This document shows positions 54,402 to 64,000 of a DNA stretch of 64,000 bases, one piece after another; positions within the stretch are counted from its first letter, which is position 1, and every line of letters starts with the position of its first letter. Under the pieces are notes generated by a model. It made no database searches. It had not been told where the DNA came from and saw only the letters and a program-made list of their open reading frames with translations. The DNA comes from G963663495 sp963663495. GTDB taxonomy: Bacteria; Bacteroidota; Rhodothermia; Rhodothermales; Bin80. Location of the stretch: NCBI GenBank assembly GCA_963663495.1, contig OY760427.1, positions 1,240,001-1,304,000 of the forward strand. The letters run 5' to 3'. Made by a program: the position numbers and the translations under genes.

Positions 54402-55556
54402 GTGCATAAGTCGCTCAACTGCCAGCCTGTGGACAATAAACCGCTGCACAAGGAGATTCTCGTGCGTGTGCCGGGTAGGGCGAACATTATCGGGGACCAT
54501 ACAGATTACAACGAGGGATTCGTATTGCCCATGACAATTGAGGCTGGCACCATCGTGCGGGGAGGACCGGTTGACGGTGCCCACCACAGGATTACCTCCA
54601 CGCGGTTCGGCGAGTCTGTCCGATTTTGCGTTGGGGAGATGCCCTCGGCATCAGAGACCGGATGGGCCACGTATGTCGGCGGGGTGCTGCTTGAGCTTCA
54701 CCGGCAAGCTGGGCTCCGCACAGCGATGGAAATGGAGATTGGAGGTACGATCCCGACCGGGGCAGGCCTATCTTCCTCGGCATCCCTCGAAATTGCCGTC
54801 GCTTATGCTGCGATAGCCATTGGCGGCTTAACCGAGCTTACGCCTGTAGATGTGGCACTGATCGGGCAGCGTGTGGAGCACGAATATGTCGGCGTCAAAT
54901 GCGGAATAATGGACCAGATGGTATGTGCTCTTGGGAAGCCCGGACACGCATTGCTACTTGACTGTCGCTCGTTAGAATACCGGCATATACCTGTACGTGG
55001 AGCATCATTTGTGATCATGGACTCTCGCACTAAGCGTCAGCTGTCTGAATCCGCCTACAATCGGCGGCGTCAGGAGTGCAAGGTTGCGGTTGCGCATTGT
55101 CGACAGATCGACTCCTCCGTTCGGTCATTGCGTGATGTCCCTGAAGCGGATCTGGAACGTTTTACCATGAGTGTCCCGGAGCCGGAATCCAAGCGACTGG
55201 AGCATGTTGTGCGTGAAAATGGTCGCGTACTTGCCACAGCCGGAGCTTTAGAAGCAGGTGATCTGGGGGCCGTGGGGGAGGCGATGAACGCTTCGCACGA
55301 AAGTCTTGCCACCCTGTTTAAAGTAAGCTGTCCAGAACTTGACCATTTGGTACGGGTGGCCCGGCAGGAACCGACCTGCTACGGTGCTCGGTTGACCGGC
55401 GGTGGGTTTGGCGGGTGTACCGTTTGCCTGGTGGACAGAGGCCGGGAGGATTGGTTTGCCTCAAGGGTGGGTGCGGCGTACCGTGAGGCGTTCGGAATCG
55501 TGCCGCGTTCTCACATCGTTCGCAACAACATTGGAGTGCAGCTGCATTATGCCTGA
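54402..55556 (+). CDS. galK: Galactokinase
   Basis: GHMP kinase that phosphorylates galactose at C1 (Leloir pathway). 384 codons from GTG 54402; a GTG nine codons later is an alternative. Seen: galactokinase signature VPGRANIIGDHTDYNEGFVL (usually GRVNLIGEHTDYN, here with Ala, Ile and Asp changes), the ATP-binding GTIPTGAGLSSSASLEIAVA, the catalytic Asp region VKCGIMDQMVCALGK and GARLTGGGFGGCTVCLVD. galT, galE and galM are not in the window. Confidence 0.93.
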   Translation: MHKSLNCQPVDNKPLHKEILVRVPGRANIIGDHTDYNEGFVLPMTIEAGTIVRGGPVDGAHHRITSTRFGESVRFCVGEMPSASETGWATYVGGVLLELHRQAGLRTAMEMEIGGTIPTGAGLSSSASLEIAVAYAAIAIGGLTELTPVDVALIGQRVEHEYVGVKCGIMDQMVCALGKPGHALLLDCRSLEYRHIPVRGASFVIMDSRTKRQLSESAYNRRRQECKVAVAHCRQIDSSVRSLRDVPEADLERFTMSVPEPESKRLEHVVRENGRVLATAGALEAGDLGAVGEAMNASHESLATLFKVSCPELDHLVRVARQEPTCYGARLTGGGFGGCTVCLVDRGREDWFASRVGAAYREAFGIVPRSHIVRNNIGVQLHYA

Positions 55557-55942
55557 GCAATCGAACCACGAACCGGAACTCATAGCTGCATCTGTTACTC
55601 CCTATGATATCGCGCGTCCATAATGATAAATGTTGGTCGTACGTGCGTCCACCGCTATTGCCGCTGTCCGCGCAGGAGCTTGCGGGCATTGGTGGATTGA
55701 TGAAATGGCTTCAGCTGACCGATGGCTATGCCATCAAGAGAGGGCAGGCGAAGGACTAAAGATTGACAGCCACCATGTGTATTGTAATGCCGGTTATTGC
55801 GCATTTGTGAGGCACTCTTGCCGTAAGGGTGCCAACTCGAATATGCCTCATCTTGCAGGTACTCGTGTCAAGGGTTGGAGCATGACGAAGCTCACAGCTG
55901 CAGTTGTGTATCTTCCGTAAGCCTGTATCCACCTAGGAACCC
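55557..55942. other. Intergenic, no gene seen (386 bp)
   Basis: Between galK and the three-domain fusion gene on the same strand. Only short frames without motifs; no clear terminator or promoter was recognised. Confidence 0.5.
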
Positions 55943-58900
55943 ATGACCTTTTCCCACTCTGCTCCGCGGTTTTCTGCGTTGGAGGCCGCTGCTGCCGCAC
56001 GCGACCATTACGGGTTGGATGTGCGCGCCAAACCCCTTGTGAGCCATTTGGATCAGAATTTCCTTTTGGAAGGCGCAGGGGCTACAACTGTCCTCAAGAT
56101 TGCCAACGCTGCGGCCGATCCAGCGTCCGTTGATCTGCAGCAGTCGGCTCTTCGGCATGTTGCGGGCGCTCAGAATGGTGCCCAATGTCCCATGGTTGTA
56201 CCGGCAGTTTCCGGTGATCAAGCTGTTTCCGTTAAGGGGCACATAGTGTGGCTCGTCTCCTATCTGGAGGGCCGCTTGTTTGGCGATGTGCGCCCGCGCA
56301 CGCAGGAGCTTGCTCGGAGCGTAGGGAGCTTGATGGCGCGCCTTGATCGGTGCTTGGACTCATTTGAACATCCATATCTGGATCGGGAACAAGCGTGGGA
56401 TTTGCGCCGGGCAGGATGCCTGTTGGAGTATGTACACCATATCCATCAAGATGACAGGCGATGTCTGGTAGACGCCGAGCTTTCCCGGTTCTGTGATGAA
56501 GGGGTTCCGGCGCTCTCAACCCTCCGCGTTAGCCCCATACATAACGATGGTAACGACGCCAATATTCTGGTTCGTGGTGCAGGCTACGAGGCTCAAGCAT
56601 CGGGGATCATTGATTTTGGGGATATGACGCGAGCTCCGTTAATTTGCGAGGTCGCTATCGCAGCCACATATGCGATGCTGGGGACTTCAGATCCGGTAGG
56701 CATGGCGGTTGCGGTAGTGCGGGGTTATCACGCGGTGTATCCATTGCAAGAGCAAGAAGTGGCGCAGCTCCGGGACCTCATTTGTGCGAGACTGTGCAGC
56801 AGCGTGCTCGTGTCGGCGTACCGATCAACAGTGGAACCCGCCAACACGTACCTGCGCGTCTCCGAAGAGCCAGCATGGAGGCTATTGGACTGGATGGTGA
56901 AGAAGCCTGCGGAGCTGTTGCATTGCAGGTTTAGGGAGGCATGCGCCATGGAACCGTGTGCAACCTCAAAGAGCATTGTTTTTTGGCTGCGCCAACATCA
57001 GGAGCACTTCGCGCCAGTGATGGAGCCGGATGTTCGTACCGTTCCGCCGCTTGTGCTGGATCTGAGTGCAGAAAGCCTGATCGGCGCCAATCCCGGGGAA
57101 TCGGTGGCACCGGAGACGGCGCTGGCGCGTATCCTCAACGCTGCGTCCAATGCCGGCGCAGCCATGGGCTTGGGGCGCTACAACGAGGCCAGGTTGGTCT
57201 ACGACACGGGCCAGTTTGTAACATCCCATGGTGAGAGGCGGACCGTGCATTTGGGGATTGATCTGTTCCGGGAGGCCGGGTCACCGGTGTTTGCCCCCTT
57301 GGAAGGCGAGGTAGCCGGGTTCAGGAATTGCTCTGGCCCGCGTGACTACGGTGGCGTCGTGATGTTGCGACACCGTGCGGATCGTGAGATCTTCTACACG
57401 CTATATGGTCACCTGAGTCCTGCATTTGAATGCGAGCCCGGCCAGTTGATTAGTCGTGGTCAGCAGATAGGTTGTCTGGGTGCTCCTGAAGACAACGGCG
57501 GCTGGGCTCCTCATCTGCATTTTCAGATTATCTGTAATCCCTTGGGAATGATACCGGACTTTCCGGGTGTGGCTGCTCCCAGCGCGCGCAGGACATGGCT
57601 GAGCCTATGCCCGGATCCAAACCTTATCCTTGGGGTGCGCACGGAAGCCTTCCCGCGCCAAGCTCTTAGTACTTCCGACATTTGGCGGTTGCGGCGACGC
57701 CATGTGGGCCCAAACCTGAGCGTAACATATCGGACACCGTTGCACATTGTGCGTGGCTATTTGCAGCACCTTTACGACATAGATGGACGGGCATATCTGG
57801 ATGGTGCCAATAATGTGCCCCATGTGGGCCATTGCCACCCGTGGGTGGTCCGTGCAGGCCAGCGCCAGAACGCATTGCTCTGCACCAATACGCGCTACCT
57901 GCACTCCAATATGGTTCGCTATGGCGAGCGGTTGGCTGCTACGCTGCCGGAGGGTTTGGACATCTGTTATTTTGTGAATTCAGGTAGCGAGGCCAATGAC
58001 TTAGCAATGCAGCTTGCGCGAGCATATACGGGACGGAAAGGCACGATTGTCCTCAACGGAGCCTACCATGGTCACCTAAGCTCGCTGATTGAGATAAGTC
58101 CGTACAAGCATGATGGCCCGGGCGGGCGCGGCGCCCCTGACCATGTTTACAGTGTTGTGCTGCCGGATGCCTACAGGGGGCCGTATGTGGGCATGACCGC
58201 GGAGACAGCCACCATGTATGCCAGGCATGTGTATGCAGGCATTGAGGAGCTGCACGCCAGGGGATGGCCGGTTGCCGTCTTCATATGTGAGTCGCTAATG
58301 AGCTGTGGGGGGCAGATTGAATTTCCCCCTGGATACTTACGGGAGGTGTACAGCCGTGTAAGAGCTGCGGGAGGGGTTTGTATTGCAGACGAGGTTCAGG
58401 TAGGTTTGGGGCGCATGGGGACTCATTTCTGGGGGTTTGAGACGCAAGATGTGGTACCTGACATCGTTGTTATGGGCAAGCCTATGGGTAACGGGCATCC
58501 GCTGTCCGCTGTGGTAACAACAGCAGAGATTGCTTCAGTCTTTGACAACGGTATGGAGTTTTTCAGTACATACGGGGGCAACAATGTGAGTTGTGCCGTG
58601 GGGATGGCCGTGATGGATGTGATAGAGAGAGAAGGATTGCAGCGCAATGCTCTGGTAGTCGGTACGGCATTGAAGGAGGCATTGAAGGACTTTATGCCAG
58701 AACACGAGGTGATGGGTGATGTGCGGGGGCGTGGGCTGTTTGTTGGAGTGGAACTCGTGCGCAATAGAATATCCAAGGCGCCGGCACCAGAGTGCGCCAG
58801 GTATGTAGCGGACCGCATGCGGGATCTTGGCATACTCGTCTCCACGGATGGTCCAGACCGGAATGTCCTCAAGATGAAACCGCCAATGGTGTTCGATGAA

Positions 58901-58975
58901 AGCAATGCGGACAGGCTCTTAACAACAATGGGCCGCGTGTTGTCGGAAGATGCGGTGCGCCTGTCTGCTTCCTAA
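55943..58975 (+). CDS. Three-domain fusion: APH-type kinase, M23 (LytM) domain, class III aminotransferase
   Basis: 1010 residues. Domain 1 (about 15-340): aminoglycoside/choline-type phosphotransferase with catalytic VSPIHNDGNDANILVRG and metal-binding GIIDFGDMTRAPLI. Domain 2 (about 425-560): peptidase M23-like fold with HLGIDLFREAGSPVFAPLEG, LYGHLSPAFECEPGQLISRG and APHLHFQI; the HxGxD and HLHF residues are kept. Domain 3 (about 590-1005): fold type I PLP enzyme with YFVNSGSEANDLAMQLARAY, GAYHGHL, IADEVQVGLGRMGTHFWGFE and the PLP Lys in VVMGKPMGNGHPLSAV. The nearest known logic is a kinase plus phospho-lyase pair (hydroxylysine or phosphoethanolamine type): phosphorylation, then PLP-dependent elimination. 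The role of the M23 part is unclear as no signal peptide is seen. Confidence 0.85.
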   Translation: MTFSHSAPRFSALEAAAAARDHYGLDVRAKPLVSHLDQNFLLEGAGATTVLKIANAAADPASVDLQQSALRHVAGAQNGAQCPMVVPAVSGDQAVSVKGHIVWLVSYLEGRLFGDVRPRTQELARSVGSLMARLDRCLDSFEHPYLDREQAWDLRRAGCLLEYVHHIHQDDRRCLVDAELSRFCDEGVPALSTLRVSPIHNDGNDANILVRGAGYEAQASGIIDFGDMTRAPLICEVAIAATYAMLGTSDPVGMAVAVVRGYHAVYPLQEQEVAQLRDLICARLCSSVLVSAYRSTVEPANTYLRVSEEPAWRLLDWMVKKPAELLHCRFREACAMEPCATSKSIVFWLRQHQEHFAPVMEPDVRTVPPLVLDLSAESLIGANPGESVAPETALARILNAASNAGAAMGLGRYNEARLVYDTGQFVTSHGERRTVHLGIDLFREAGSPVFAPLEGEVAGFRNCSGPRDYGGVVMLRHRADREIFYTLYGHLSPAFECEPGQLISRGQQIGCLGAPEDNGGWAPHLHFQIICNPLGMIPDFPGVAAPSARRTWLSLCPDPNLILGVRTEAFPRQALSTSDIWRLRRRHVGPNLSVTYRTPLHIVRGYLQHLYDIDGRAYLDGANNVPHVGHCHPWVVRAGQRQNALLCTNTRYLHSNMVRYGERLAATLPEGLDICYFVNSGSEANDLAMQLARAYTGRKGTIVLNGAYHGHLSSLIEISPYKHDGPGGRGAPDHVYSVVLPDAYRGPYVGMTAETATMYARHVYAGIEELHARGWPVAVFICESLMSCGGQIEFPPGYLREVYSRVRAAGGVCIADEVQVGLGRMGTHFWGFETQDVVPDIVVMGKPMGNGHPLSAVVTTAEIASVFDNGMEFFSTYGGNNVSCAVGMAVMDVIEREGLQRNALVVGTALKEALKDFMPEHEVMGDVRGRGLFVGVELVRNRISKAPAPECARYVADRMRDLGILVSTDGPDRNVLKMKPPMVFDESNADRLLTTMGRVLSEDAVRLSAS

Positions 58976-59054
58976 TAATGATGCTCAACAACCTGCGTTC
59001 ACCAATTCTTGCTCTCGCTGCCGAGCTGTGCCAATCCTGATGATCCTCAATACC

Positions 59055-60458
59055 ATGTTTGATGCGACAACCTATCAGCGACGGAGGAATAGCCTGGCGC
59101 AGGAGCTAGAAAGCGGTGTTGCCTTGTTCCCGGGTAACAACGAGAGCCCGATGAACTATAGGGACAACACCTACGCATTTCGACAGGACAGTTCGTTCTT
59201 GTATTACTGGGGGCTGAATGCGCCAGGTCTTACTGCGGCTCTGGATGTAGACGGGGGGAAGGCCGTGCTGTTCGGAAATAATCCTACCGTGTCCGAAATG
59301 GTGTGGACGGGCCCGCAGGAACCCATGGAGGAGCGTGCCGCTCGGGTGGGTGTCTCCACCGTATACCCCGTGTCCGAATTGGCAGACCATGTCGCAGAAT
59401 GGAGAGCGGCAGGTCGCACGGTGCATGTGCTTCCGCAGTACAGGGCAGACACCATTGTTTGGTTGGAGTCATTGTTGGATATTTCTTCGAATAGCCTCAA
59501 CGATATGGTCTCTGCTGACATGGTGCGGGCCGTCATTGGACAGCGGTCCGTAAAGGAGGACCAGGAGGTTGCAGAGACAGAAGTGGCGCTCAAAATTGCA
59601 CATGTGATGCATACGACTGCAATGCGGATGGCGTCTCCGGGCCGTTACGAGCGCGAGGTAGCCGGCATGGTTGAGGGTATAGCAATAGCGGAAGGGGGGT
59701 GCCTATCTTTTCCGGTGATCTTTTCACGGCATGGCGAGGTGTTACATAACCATTCGTACGATAACCTTCTGGAGGACGGGGACTTGGTAGTGCATGACAG
59801 CGGTGCCAGCGCGCCATCCGGCTACGCCAGCGACATTACCCGGGCGTTTCCGGTTTCCGGTACCTTCATCGGGCGCCAGCGGGCCATTTACGAAGTAGTG
59901 CTCGCTGCACAGGAAGATGCTATTGCTGCTATGCGTCCGGGAGTTCCGTTTCGCAGCGTGCACAATTTGGCCTCCAGAAGGCTTACCCAGGGATTGATAG
60001 ATCTTGGTCTCATGCAGGGTGACGCTGAGGAGGCAGTGGAGGCGGGGGCGCACGCACTGTTTTTTCCTCACGGATTGGGGCATGCGATGGGATTGGATGT
60101 CCATGATATGGAGGCCTTGGGAGAAGATGCAGTCGGCTACGATCTTCGTAATAAGCGGTCAGGGCAGTTTGGTGCTCGCTCGCTTCGGTTTGGAAAGGCA
60201 CTGGAGCCGGGCCATGTGGTGACGGTTGAGCCCGGCTGCTATTTTATCGGGCCGCTGATTGACGAATGGGCTTCGCAGAGGAAAGGTGCCGAGTTCATTG
60301 ACTATGAGGCCGTGGACAAATGGAAGGGTACCGGAGGTGTTCGTATTGAAGACGATGTGCTGGTCACCCGAGAAGGATGCCGTGTGCTTGGGCCGCCGAT
60401 CCCGAAGACGGCCCGGGACATTGAGGAGGTCTGCAGCCAGACTTGGCCCCGGGATTAG
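59055..60458 (+). CDS. Xaa-Pro aminopeptidase (M24B)
   Basis: Removes N-terminal residues before proline. 467 residues from ATG 59055 (MFDATTYQRRRNSLAQELES); the frame extends 35 codons upstream but overlaps the previous gene and is not family-like. Seen: N-terminal creatinase-like domain with NYRDNTYAFRQDSSFLYYWG, and metal ligands Asp in LVVHDSGASAPSGYASDITR (two), His in FPHGLGHAMGLDVHDM, Glu in VTVEPGCYFIGPL and Glu in GGVRIEDDVLVT. The usual DAGA is DSGA. Follows the fusion gene closely on the same strand, perhaps co-transcribed. Confidence 0.93.
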   Translation: MFDATTYQRRRNSLAQELESGVALFPGNNESPMNYRDNTYAFRQDSSFLYYWGLNAPGLTAALDVDGGKAVLFGNNPTVSEMVWTGPQEPMEERAARVGVSTVYPVSELADHVAEWRAAGRTVHVLPQYRADTIVWLESLLDISSNSLNDMVSADMVRAVIGQRSVKEDQEVAETEVALKIAHVMHTTAMRMASPGRYEREVAGMVEGIAIAEGGCLSFPVIFSRHGEVLHNHSYDNLLEDGDLVVHDSGASAPSGYASDITRAFPVSGTFIGRQRAIYEVVLAAQEDAIAAMRPGVPFRSVHNLASRRLTQGLIDLGLMQGDAEEAVEAGAHALFFPHGLGHAMGLDVHDMEALGEDAVGYDLRNKRSGQFGARSLRFGKALEPGHVVTVEPGCYFIGPLIDEWASQRKGAEFIDYEAVDKWKGTGGVRIEDDVLVTREGCRVLGPPIPKTARDIEEVCSQTWPRD

Positions 60459-61170
60459 GCACATCCTCGATTTCCCGGTGAGGGAATATTCGTCCGGCCG
60501 GACACATTTGTGGTACGAATCGGAAACCGGGAGGCAGTTTGGAGGATTACCAACGGGGGGTTTACACAATCAATTACGCCAGCCGTGCTGCGGAGGCTGC
60601 GACCGCAGATATGATGCGCATGCTGACTATCTTTGGTCCATAAAGAATGTCGTTTACAACCATCCGACAAAGCGTGCGGTGCATCACGAAGAGGACATTA
60701 GCCGACGGCACTCGGGAGAACGTCCCGATGGATACAGCCATCGGAGTCGTCCTCCAGAAGTACAACGGGAGCAAAACGTGCTTGAATGCTTTGGCGAGTT
60801 GACTATAATGGTGGAAGGTTTCGTGCTGAGGATAAGTCGCATTTTGCAGACTATGAAGCTGGACTTGATACGCATCCAAGTAGGTGTTCATCCGTGTCGC
60901 AAAGTCGTGACTGCAGACGGCGCGCGACTTCACGGTGGATGCGCGCGCTGGACGATCCTGACGGAGCGTGTCAAAGCTAGGTGTGCACCCGGAGGATTTG
61001 TTCCTGGATGTGCTCCGTACGGGTGCTGTGGCATTCAGATTTCGACAAGAGCCGCCGCGGCATTTGCTGCTACACGCAATCCGAATAGATTCTTTCGCTG
61101 TCAACGTTAACACCTAATATTTAGGGCGTTTATCTCAGACGCCGTTATCATTTAACAGAAAACACAGATT
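60459..61170. other. Intergenic before glnN, possibly decayed coding DNA (712 bp)
   Basis: No intact gene. On the plus strand around 60540-60640 a stretch reads INYASRAAEAATADMMRML before hitting stops, and a 179-codon minus-strand frame (60574-61113) shows no motif. The last 60 bp are AT-rich and probably hold the glnN promoter. No NtrC or GlnR-type operator was recognised. Confidence 0.4.
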
Positions 61171-63351
61171 ATGAGTACATCACGCCGCTTTGAGTCCATC
61201 AGCGCCGCTAAGACCTGGAAGAGAGGTTCCGAGACCCGTTCCGGCGATCGCGATCTTCTTCCCCGCACTTTCGGTAAAGACACCTTTGGGCTGGACGAGA
61301 TGCAGTCCAGGCTTCCCGAGGGTGTCTTTAAGCAGGTTGTCCGCACCGTTAGGGAAGGTGATCAACTGGACCACGGTATCGCCGACATTGTGGCCGCCGC
61401 CATGAAGGATTGGGCCCTTGCGCGCGGTGCCACTCACTACACGCATTGGTTTCAGCCGCTGACAGGAAGCACCGCAGAGAAGCACGACTCCTTCTTAAAG
61501 GTGCAGCGCAATGGCCGGGCTATTACCGAGTTTGGCCGTGACGAACTCGTGCAGGGGGAACCGGATGCGTCGTCTTTTCCCTCGGGCGGACTCAGGGTGA
61601 CCTTTGAGGCACGCGGCTATACGGTTTGGGATCCAACGTCGCCGGCCTTCATTATGGGCGGCGAAACCGCGACCTATCTCTGTATTCCCACGGCTTTCTC
61701 AAGCTGGGCTGGAGACAGCCTTGACGCAAAGATCCCGCTGCTGCGCTCAATAGATGCGCTGGATCGGGTGACGCGCCGCGCGCTCAAGTTTTTCGGTATT
61801 GATGCCGGACGCGTAATGGCCAGCTTGGGCCCTGAGCAGGAATTTTTCCTCATTGATCAAGAATTTTACTATCGGCGTCCTGATCTCATGACGTCGGGTA
61901 GGACCCTTTTCGGAGCCAAACCGCCGCGGGGGCAGGAACTTGATGATCACTACTTCGGGCAGATCCACGAGCGCGTTTTGGCGTGCATTCAGTCGGTGGA
62001 AATGGACCTCTATCGACTAGGTGTGCCTATGAAGACGCGGCACAATGAGGTTGCCCCAGGACAGTACGAAATGGCGCCGGTCTACGAGAATGCGAATGTA
62101 GCGTCGGACCATCAGCAGTTGGTGATGCGGATCCTGGAACGAAACGCGCGCCAGTATGGCTTCATCTGTCTCTTACATGAGAAGCCCTTCCAAGGAATCA
62201 ATGGCAGTGGTAAACATCTGAACTGGTCTTTCGGCACTTCGGATCGCAACCTGATGGAGCCTGGCGACACGCCGCACGACAATCTTATTTTTCTCTTTTT
62301 CTGCACGGCCGTGATGAGCGCGGTCAACAAACACCAGGACCTTCTTTTAGCCTCTGTGTCGAGTGCAGGCAATGACCACCGTCTTGGTGCAAACGAGGCT
62401 CCGCCTTCGATCATCTCAATTTTCTTGGGCGACCAGCTTGAAGACATCTTCAACCAGCTTGAGAAATCGGGCTCGGCCGAGAGGCGGGAGCACGATGGTT
62501 TATTGGGCCTCGGCGTCAATGTTCTGCCCGATCTATCGCGCCATTCCGGCGACCGCAACCGGACCTCACCCTTCGCCTTTACCGGCAACAAGTTCGAGTT
62601 TCGAGCAGTGGGTTCTGCGTCTAGCATTTCCCTTCCGGCCACCGTGCTCAATACCATCGTTGCCGAGTCAGTTGATGAATGGGGTGATATTCTGGCGGCT
62701 ATAGTAGAGACCGGCACTTCGATTGAGGATGCACTCTGGACCCTTCTTTCCAACGAGATTCCGGCCTTCAAGCGCGTCATTTTCAATGGCGACAACTATT
62801 CGGACCAATGGGTTGAGGAGGCAGAACGCCGCGGCCTGATTAACACGGGCAACGCGGTCAACGCGCTTCCCGCGCTTGGGTCAGGGAAGAATCAGGAGCT
62901 TTTTGACCGGTACGGTGTCATGTCGCCGCGGGAGCTTACGGCCCGTTTGGAGGTGCTCACCGAGCAGTATTTCATCAAGATCAACATTGAGGGAGAGTCG
63001 GCGGCGCGCATCGCTCGGTGCATGGTTCTTCCGGCCGCGGTGGCCTATCTCGGCCAGCTCGCGGCGGGGCGCGAAGGGATGGAGAATGCAGGTGCCTCCA
63101 CTCGGGGACTTGACAACAATATCGCGCGTGTGGCCGGGCTGATTGACGAACTGACCGACGCCTTGGATGAGCTTGATAGGCAGAATGAGGAGCAGGGCGG
63201 GGATGAGGTGCAGTCGAAGGTCGTTCACATGCGTGACAATGTGATACCGGCGATGAATTCGGTGCGTGATGTGGCCGATCGCATGGAGAAGGTGATTCCG
63301 GAGGATCTTTGGCCGCTGCCCACCTACAGGGATATGCTCTTCGTCAAGTAG
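61171..63351 (+). CDS. glnN: Glutamine synthetase type III (GlnN)
   Basis: ATP-dependent ammonia assimilation onto glutamate. 726 residues, the length of GSIII and far longer than GlnA (about 470). Seen: GSIII N-terminal FGKDTFGLDEMQSRLPEGVF, THYTHWFQPLTGSTAEKHDS, GPEQEFFLIDQEFYYRRPDL, TRHNEVAPGQYEMAPVYENA, ATP-site GINGSGKHLNWSFGT and RNRTSPFAFTGNKFEFRAVG. GSIII is common in Bacteroidota, cyanobacteria and relatives. It stands alone; no amtB, glnB or gltB in the window. Confidence 0.97.
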   Translation: MSTSRRFESISAAKTWKRGSETRSGDRDLLPRTFGKDTFGLDEMQSRLPEGVFKQVVRTVREGDQLDHGIADIVAAAMKDWALARGATHYTHWFQPLTGSTAEKHDSFLKVQRNGRAITEFGRDELVQGEPDASSFPSGGLRVTFEARGYTVWDPTSPAFIMGGETATYLCIPTAFSSWAGDSLDAKIPLLRSIDALDRVTRRALKFFGIDAGRVMASLGPEQEFFLIDQEFYYRRPDLMTSGRTLFGAKPPRGQELDDHYFGQIHERVLACIQSVEMDLYRLGVPMKTRHNEVAPGQYEMAPVYENANVASDHQQLVMRILERNARQYGFICLLHEKPFQGINGSGKHLNWSFGTSDRNLMEPGDTPHDNLIFLFFCTAVMSAVNKHQDLLLASVSSAGNDHRLGANEAPPSIISIFLGDQLEDIFNQLEKSGSAERREHDGLLGLGVNVLPDLSRHSGDRNRTSPFAFTGNKFEFRAVGSASSISLPATVLNTIVAESVDEWGDILAAIVETGTSIEDALWTLLSNEIPAFKRVIFNGDNYSDQWVEEAERRGLINTGNAVNALPALGSGKNQELFDRYGVMSPRELTARLEVLTEQYFIKINIEGESAARIARCMVLPAAVAYLGQLAAGREGMENAGASTRGLDNNIARVAGLIDELTDALDELDRQNEEQGGDEVQSKVVHMRDNVIPAMNSVRDVADRMEKVIPEDLWPLPTYRDMLFVK

Positions 63352-64000
63352 CGGGTGGTGCCAGGCTTCCGGCCCGTAATCCGGGTGATGAGTCAATTGT
63401 TGCGTAGTGCGTGCCGGAGTGTGCCAAGAAGACAGATGGAGGTCAATTAGTATTTAACAGAAAAGTCGGCATTGCGAGTGACTCTTGGCTGAGTGGGGGG
63501 CTGGAATCCGAATTGGAGATCGGAATGACTCGTCAGCAAGGATTTTTCGACGGTAACGTTGCCGACTTTGTCTGCTCACGCCGGCAATCCTAACGTGTTT
63601 TGGCGTCCATCAGCGAGGCATGAACACACGTTGGCCTCACGCCCTTGCAGGCTACCTTGATTTTGTGCTGAAGATGCTCGCTCGAGTAGCTACGCCGCGC
63701 GTTTGCGGGCCTGCCCGCCCCGGGTATCCTGGACCGTGGACTTTGCAAATCTCGGCATATGCCGAAACCCCTGTGCGGTACCGGCGATGCAAAGCAACAA
63801 TGAACGACCGTACACCGATGTGGCATCCGGCCACAAGCCACGTAATCTTCCCCGCCTACTTGCCGACCCTCTAAGACCTCCAAGGCCTGGTTGTGCACCT
63901 CGCGCAAATAGGCATCATCCTGACCACCACCATCCTGCGACGAAGCCTCCTTCGCCTCCAGAATGCGGGACGACTCCTCTGTTTGCACCTTGCCGCCCGT
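63352..64000. other. Downstream of glnN to window end, no firm gene (649 bp)
   Basis: Contains the 15-base string GTGTGCCAAGAAGAC (63419-63433) also found at 35952. A 132-codon minus-strand frame (63590-63988, open to about the edge) has a helical start (LREVHNQALEVLEGR) and several Cys, but no convincing family match; it may be a fragment or chance. Confidence 0.4.

Noticed and set aside
63590..63988. Rubrerythrin-like fragment on the minus strand
   Set aside because: A Cys-rich tail and a helical start vaguely resemble the family, but the spacing of Cys and His does not fit.
1..64000. tRNA, rRNA or CRISPR arrays
   Set aside because: Scanned by eye for T-loop-like motifs and spaced repeats; none was convincing. 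A tRNAscan or Infernal run would be decisive.

Overview
The window is one contiguous bacterial chromosome segment of moderate GC. The gene set fits Rhodothermota or a neighbouring Bacteroidota-like lineage: pyrR-pyrB, a type III glutamine synthetase (GlnN), ATP-dependent PEP carboxykinase, FloA, a DUF2911 fusion and weak Shine-Dalgarno signals. This is an inference from gene content; no rRNA or tRNA gene was found to confirm it. The high load of decayed, nested insertion sequences suggests a host under relaxed selection, for example a symbiont or other small-population genome.

Layout: (1) 1-1404 pyrimidine genes pyrR (cut by the window edge) and pyrB. (2) 1631-3087 an intact TnpB-carrying element. 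(3) 4177-10041 xdhC diverging from coxS-coxL-coxM-coxD, a molybdenum hydroxylase of the CO-dehydrogenase-like type. (4) 10165-13324 a truncated TnpB element abutting an IS4/Tn5-type element. (5) 13450-17511 a Calx-beta autotransporter-like protein. (6) 18123-21508 pckA and an acyl-CoA synthetase. (7) 21623-24860 coxE, moaC, floA and an orphan gene. (8) 25064-26520 a second complete TnpB element. (9) 26996-33748 a leftward run: CNNM/CBS protein, membrane coiled-coil protein, pspA, pyrimidine-nucleoside phosphorylase, rpmE, uvrB. (10) 33912-35480 amidohydrolase-DUF2911 fusion. (11) 35990-47508 a mobile-element graveyard with IS1634, IS1380, IS4/Tn5-type, IS1595 and TnpB elements, partly nested. 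(12) 47805-63351 ilvE, a glycosyltransferase, a DinB/YfiT protein, a MoxR-like ATPase, a lipoprotein, an HtrA protease, galK, a kinase-M23-aminotransferase fusion, an M24 peptidase and glnN.

How the genes fit together: coxSLM form the hydroxylase. XdhC, CoxD and CoxE are maturation factors and MoaC makes its pterin, but coxE-moaC lie 11.6 kb away from coxD, beyond mobile elements. PspA, the coiled-coil membrane protein, the CNNM protein and FloA suggest a membrane-maintenance group.

Most unusual result: the tnpB genes here do not sit in IS200/IS605-type elements. They lie in 1457-bp units with about 22-bp terminal inverted repeats. Two copies are flanked by perfect 8-bp target duplications (GAAAGAAT and TATTGATG). 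The same ends and the same subterminal DNA bound an IS1595-family transposase element at 44145-45922. TnpB therefore appears to be cargo of a DDE-transposase element, comparable to Fanzor proteins riding on eukaryotic transposons. A second notable object is a transposase that fuses a DruA-like (DUF4338) domain to a Tn5-type DDE transposase, present in two decayed copies.
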